From assembly GCA_964608745.1 (NCBI GenBank), contig CAZSPC010000026.1, positions 1 through 6,100 of the forward strand: a stretch of DNA of 6,100 nt. Reading direction: 5' to 3'. This document shows positions 6,061-6,100 of this stretch, piece by piece (the stretch's first letter is position 1; each line of letters opens with the position of its first letter). The position numbers were made by a program, and so were the translations under genes. The notes under the pieces were generated by a model. It worked only from the letters and a program-made list of their open reading frames with translations, searched no databases and was not told the DNA's origin. Source of the DNA: UBA12079 sp964608745 (lineage in GTDB: Bacteria; Patescibacteriota; Minisyncoccia; Phycocordibacterales; UBA12079).

Positions 6061-6100
6061 TCAATTTCTGGGGTTTTTCCTATTCAAATAATCATCAACC
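6061..6100 (-). CDS. Possible C-terminal tail of a gene entering from the right edge
   Basis: One minus-strand frame is open from the window edge (first full codon at 6099) and reads VDDYLNRKNPRN before a TGA at 6063-6061; the other two minus frames hit stops almost at once. Twelve residues are too few to name a family, and a 13-codon open stretch occurs easily by chance. It is offered only because the neighbouring genes are all on the minus strand and closely packed. Confidence 0.25.
   Translation of the reverse strand, partial: VDDYLNRKNPRN

Overview
The window looks like a piece of a Patescibacteria (Candidate Phyla Radiation) chromosome. This is an inference from the AT-rich sequence, the lack of Shine-Dalgarno sequences before every gene, the short intergenic gaps, and a very large secreted protein of a type typical of that group (zinc phospholipase C-like domain, lamin-tail domain, beta-helix). 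No rRNA, tRNA, CRISPR array, insertion sequence or replication origin was found. All supported genes are on the minus strand, so transcription runs from high to low coordinates. TGA behaves as a stop and TGG as tryptophan; reading TGA as glycine rescues no broken frame.

Right part (about 6100 to 4686): a possible gene tail enters at the edge, followed by about 150 bases holding a good promoter. Next come a 248-residue protein of unknown function with a winged-helix-like C-terminus and, 33 bases on, a 148-residue protein recognisable as the catalytic domain of the DpnI/Dam-replacing endonuclease family. It keeps both zinc knuckles and the active-site spacing, has Gln in place of the catalytic Glu, and lacks the C-terminal winged-helix domain of DpnI. 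The two form a likely operon and a candidate restriction or defence pair.

Middle part (4685 to 3324): a short gap with an extended -10 promoter gives an almost leaderless start for a single-pass membrane protein with an NTF2-like-looking outer domain. It overlaps the next gene, which encodes a signal peptide and a zinc-dependent phospholipase C-like domain.

Left part (3412 to 215): the reading frame after the phospholipase domain continues in another frame. The end of the phospholipase domain, an acidic low-complexity linker, Ig/FN3-like segments, a lamin-tail domain and a long parallel beta-helix all lie there. The two frames meet at a run of eight A (3337-3344). Removing one A gives a single 1293-residue secreted protein, so this is one gene with a frameshift, whether from sequencing error, phase variation or transcript slippage.

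Far left (214 to 1): a dense cluster of palindromes lies downstream of the large gene: a REP-like element, two perfect hairpins and a convincing terminator. Between the two hairpins lies a 23-base sequence that recurs exactly, in opposite orientation, inside the linker-coding part of the large gene.
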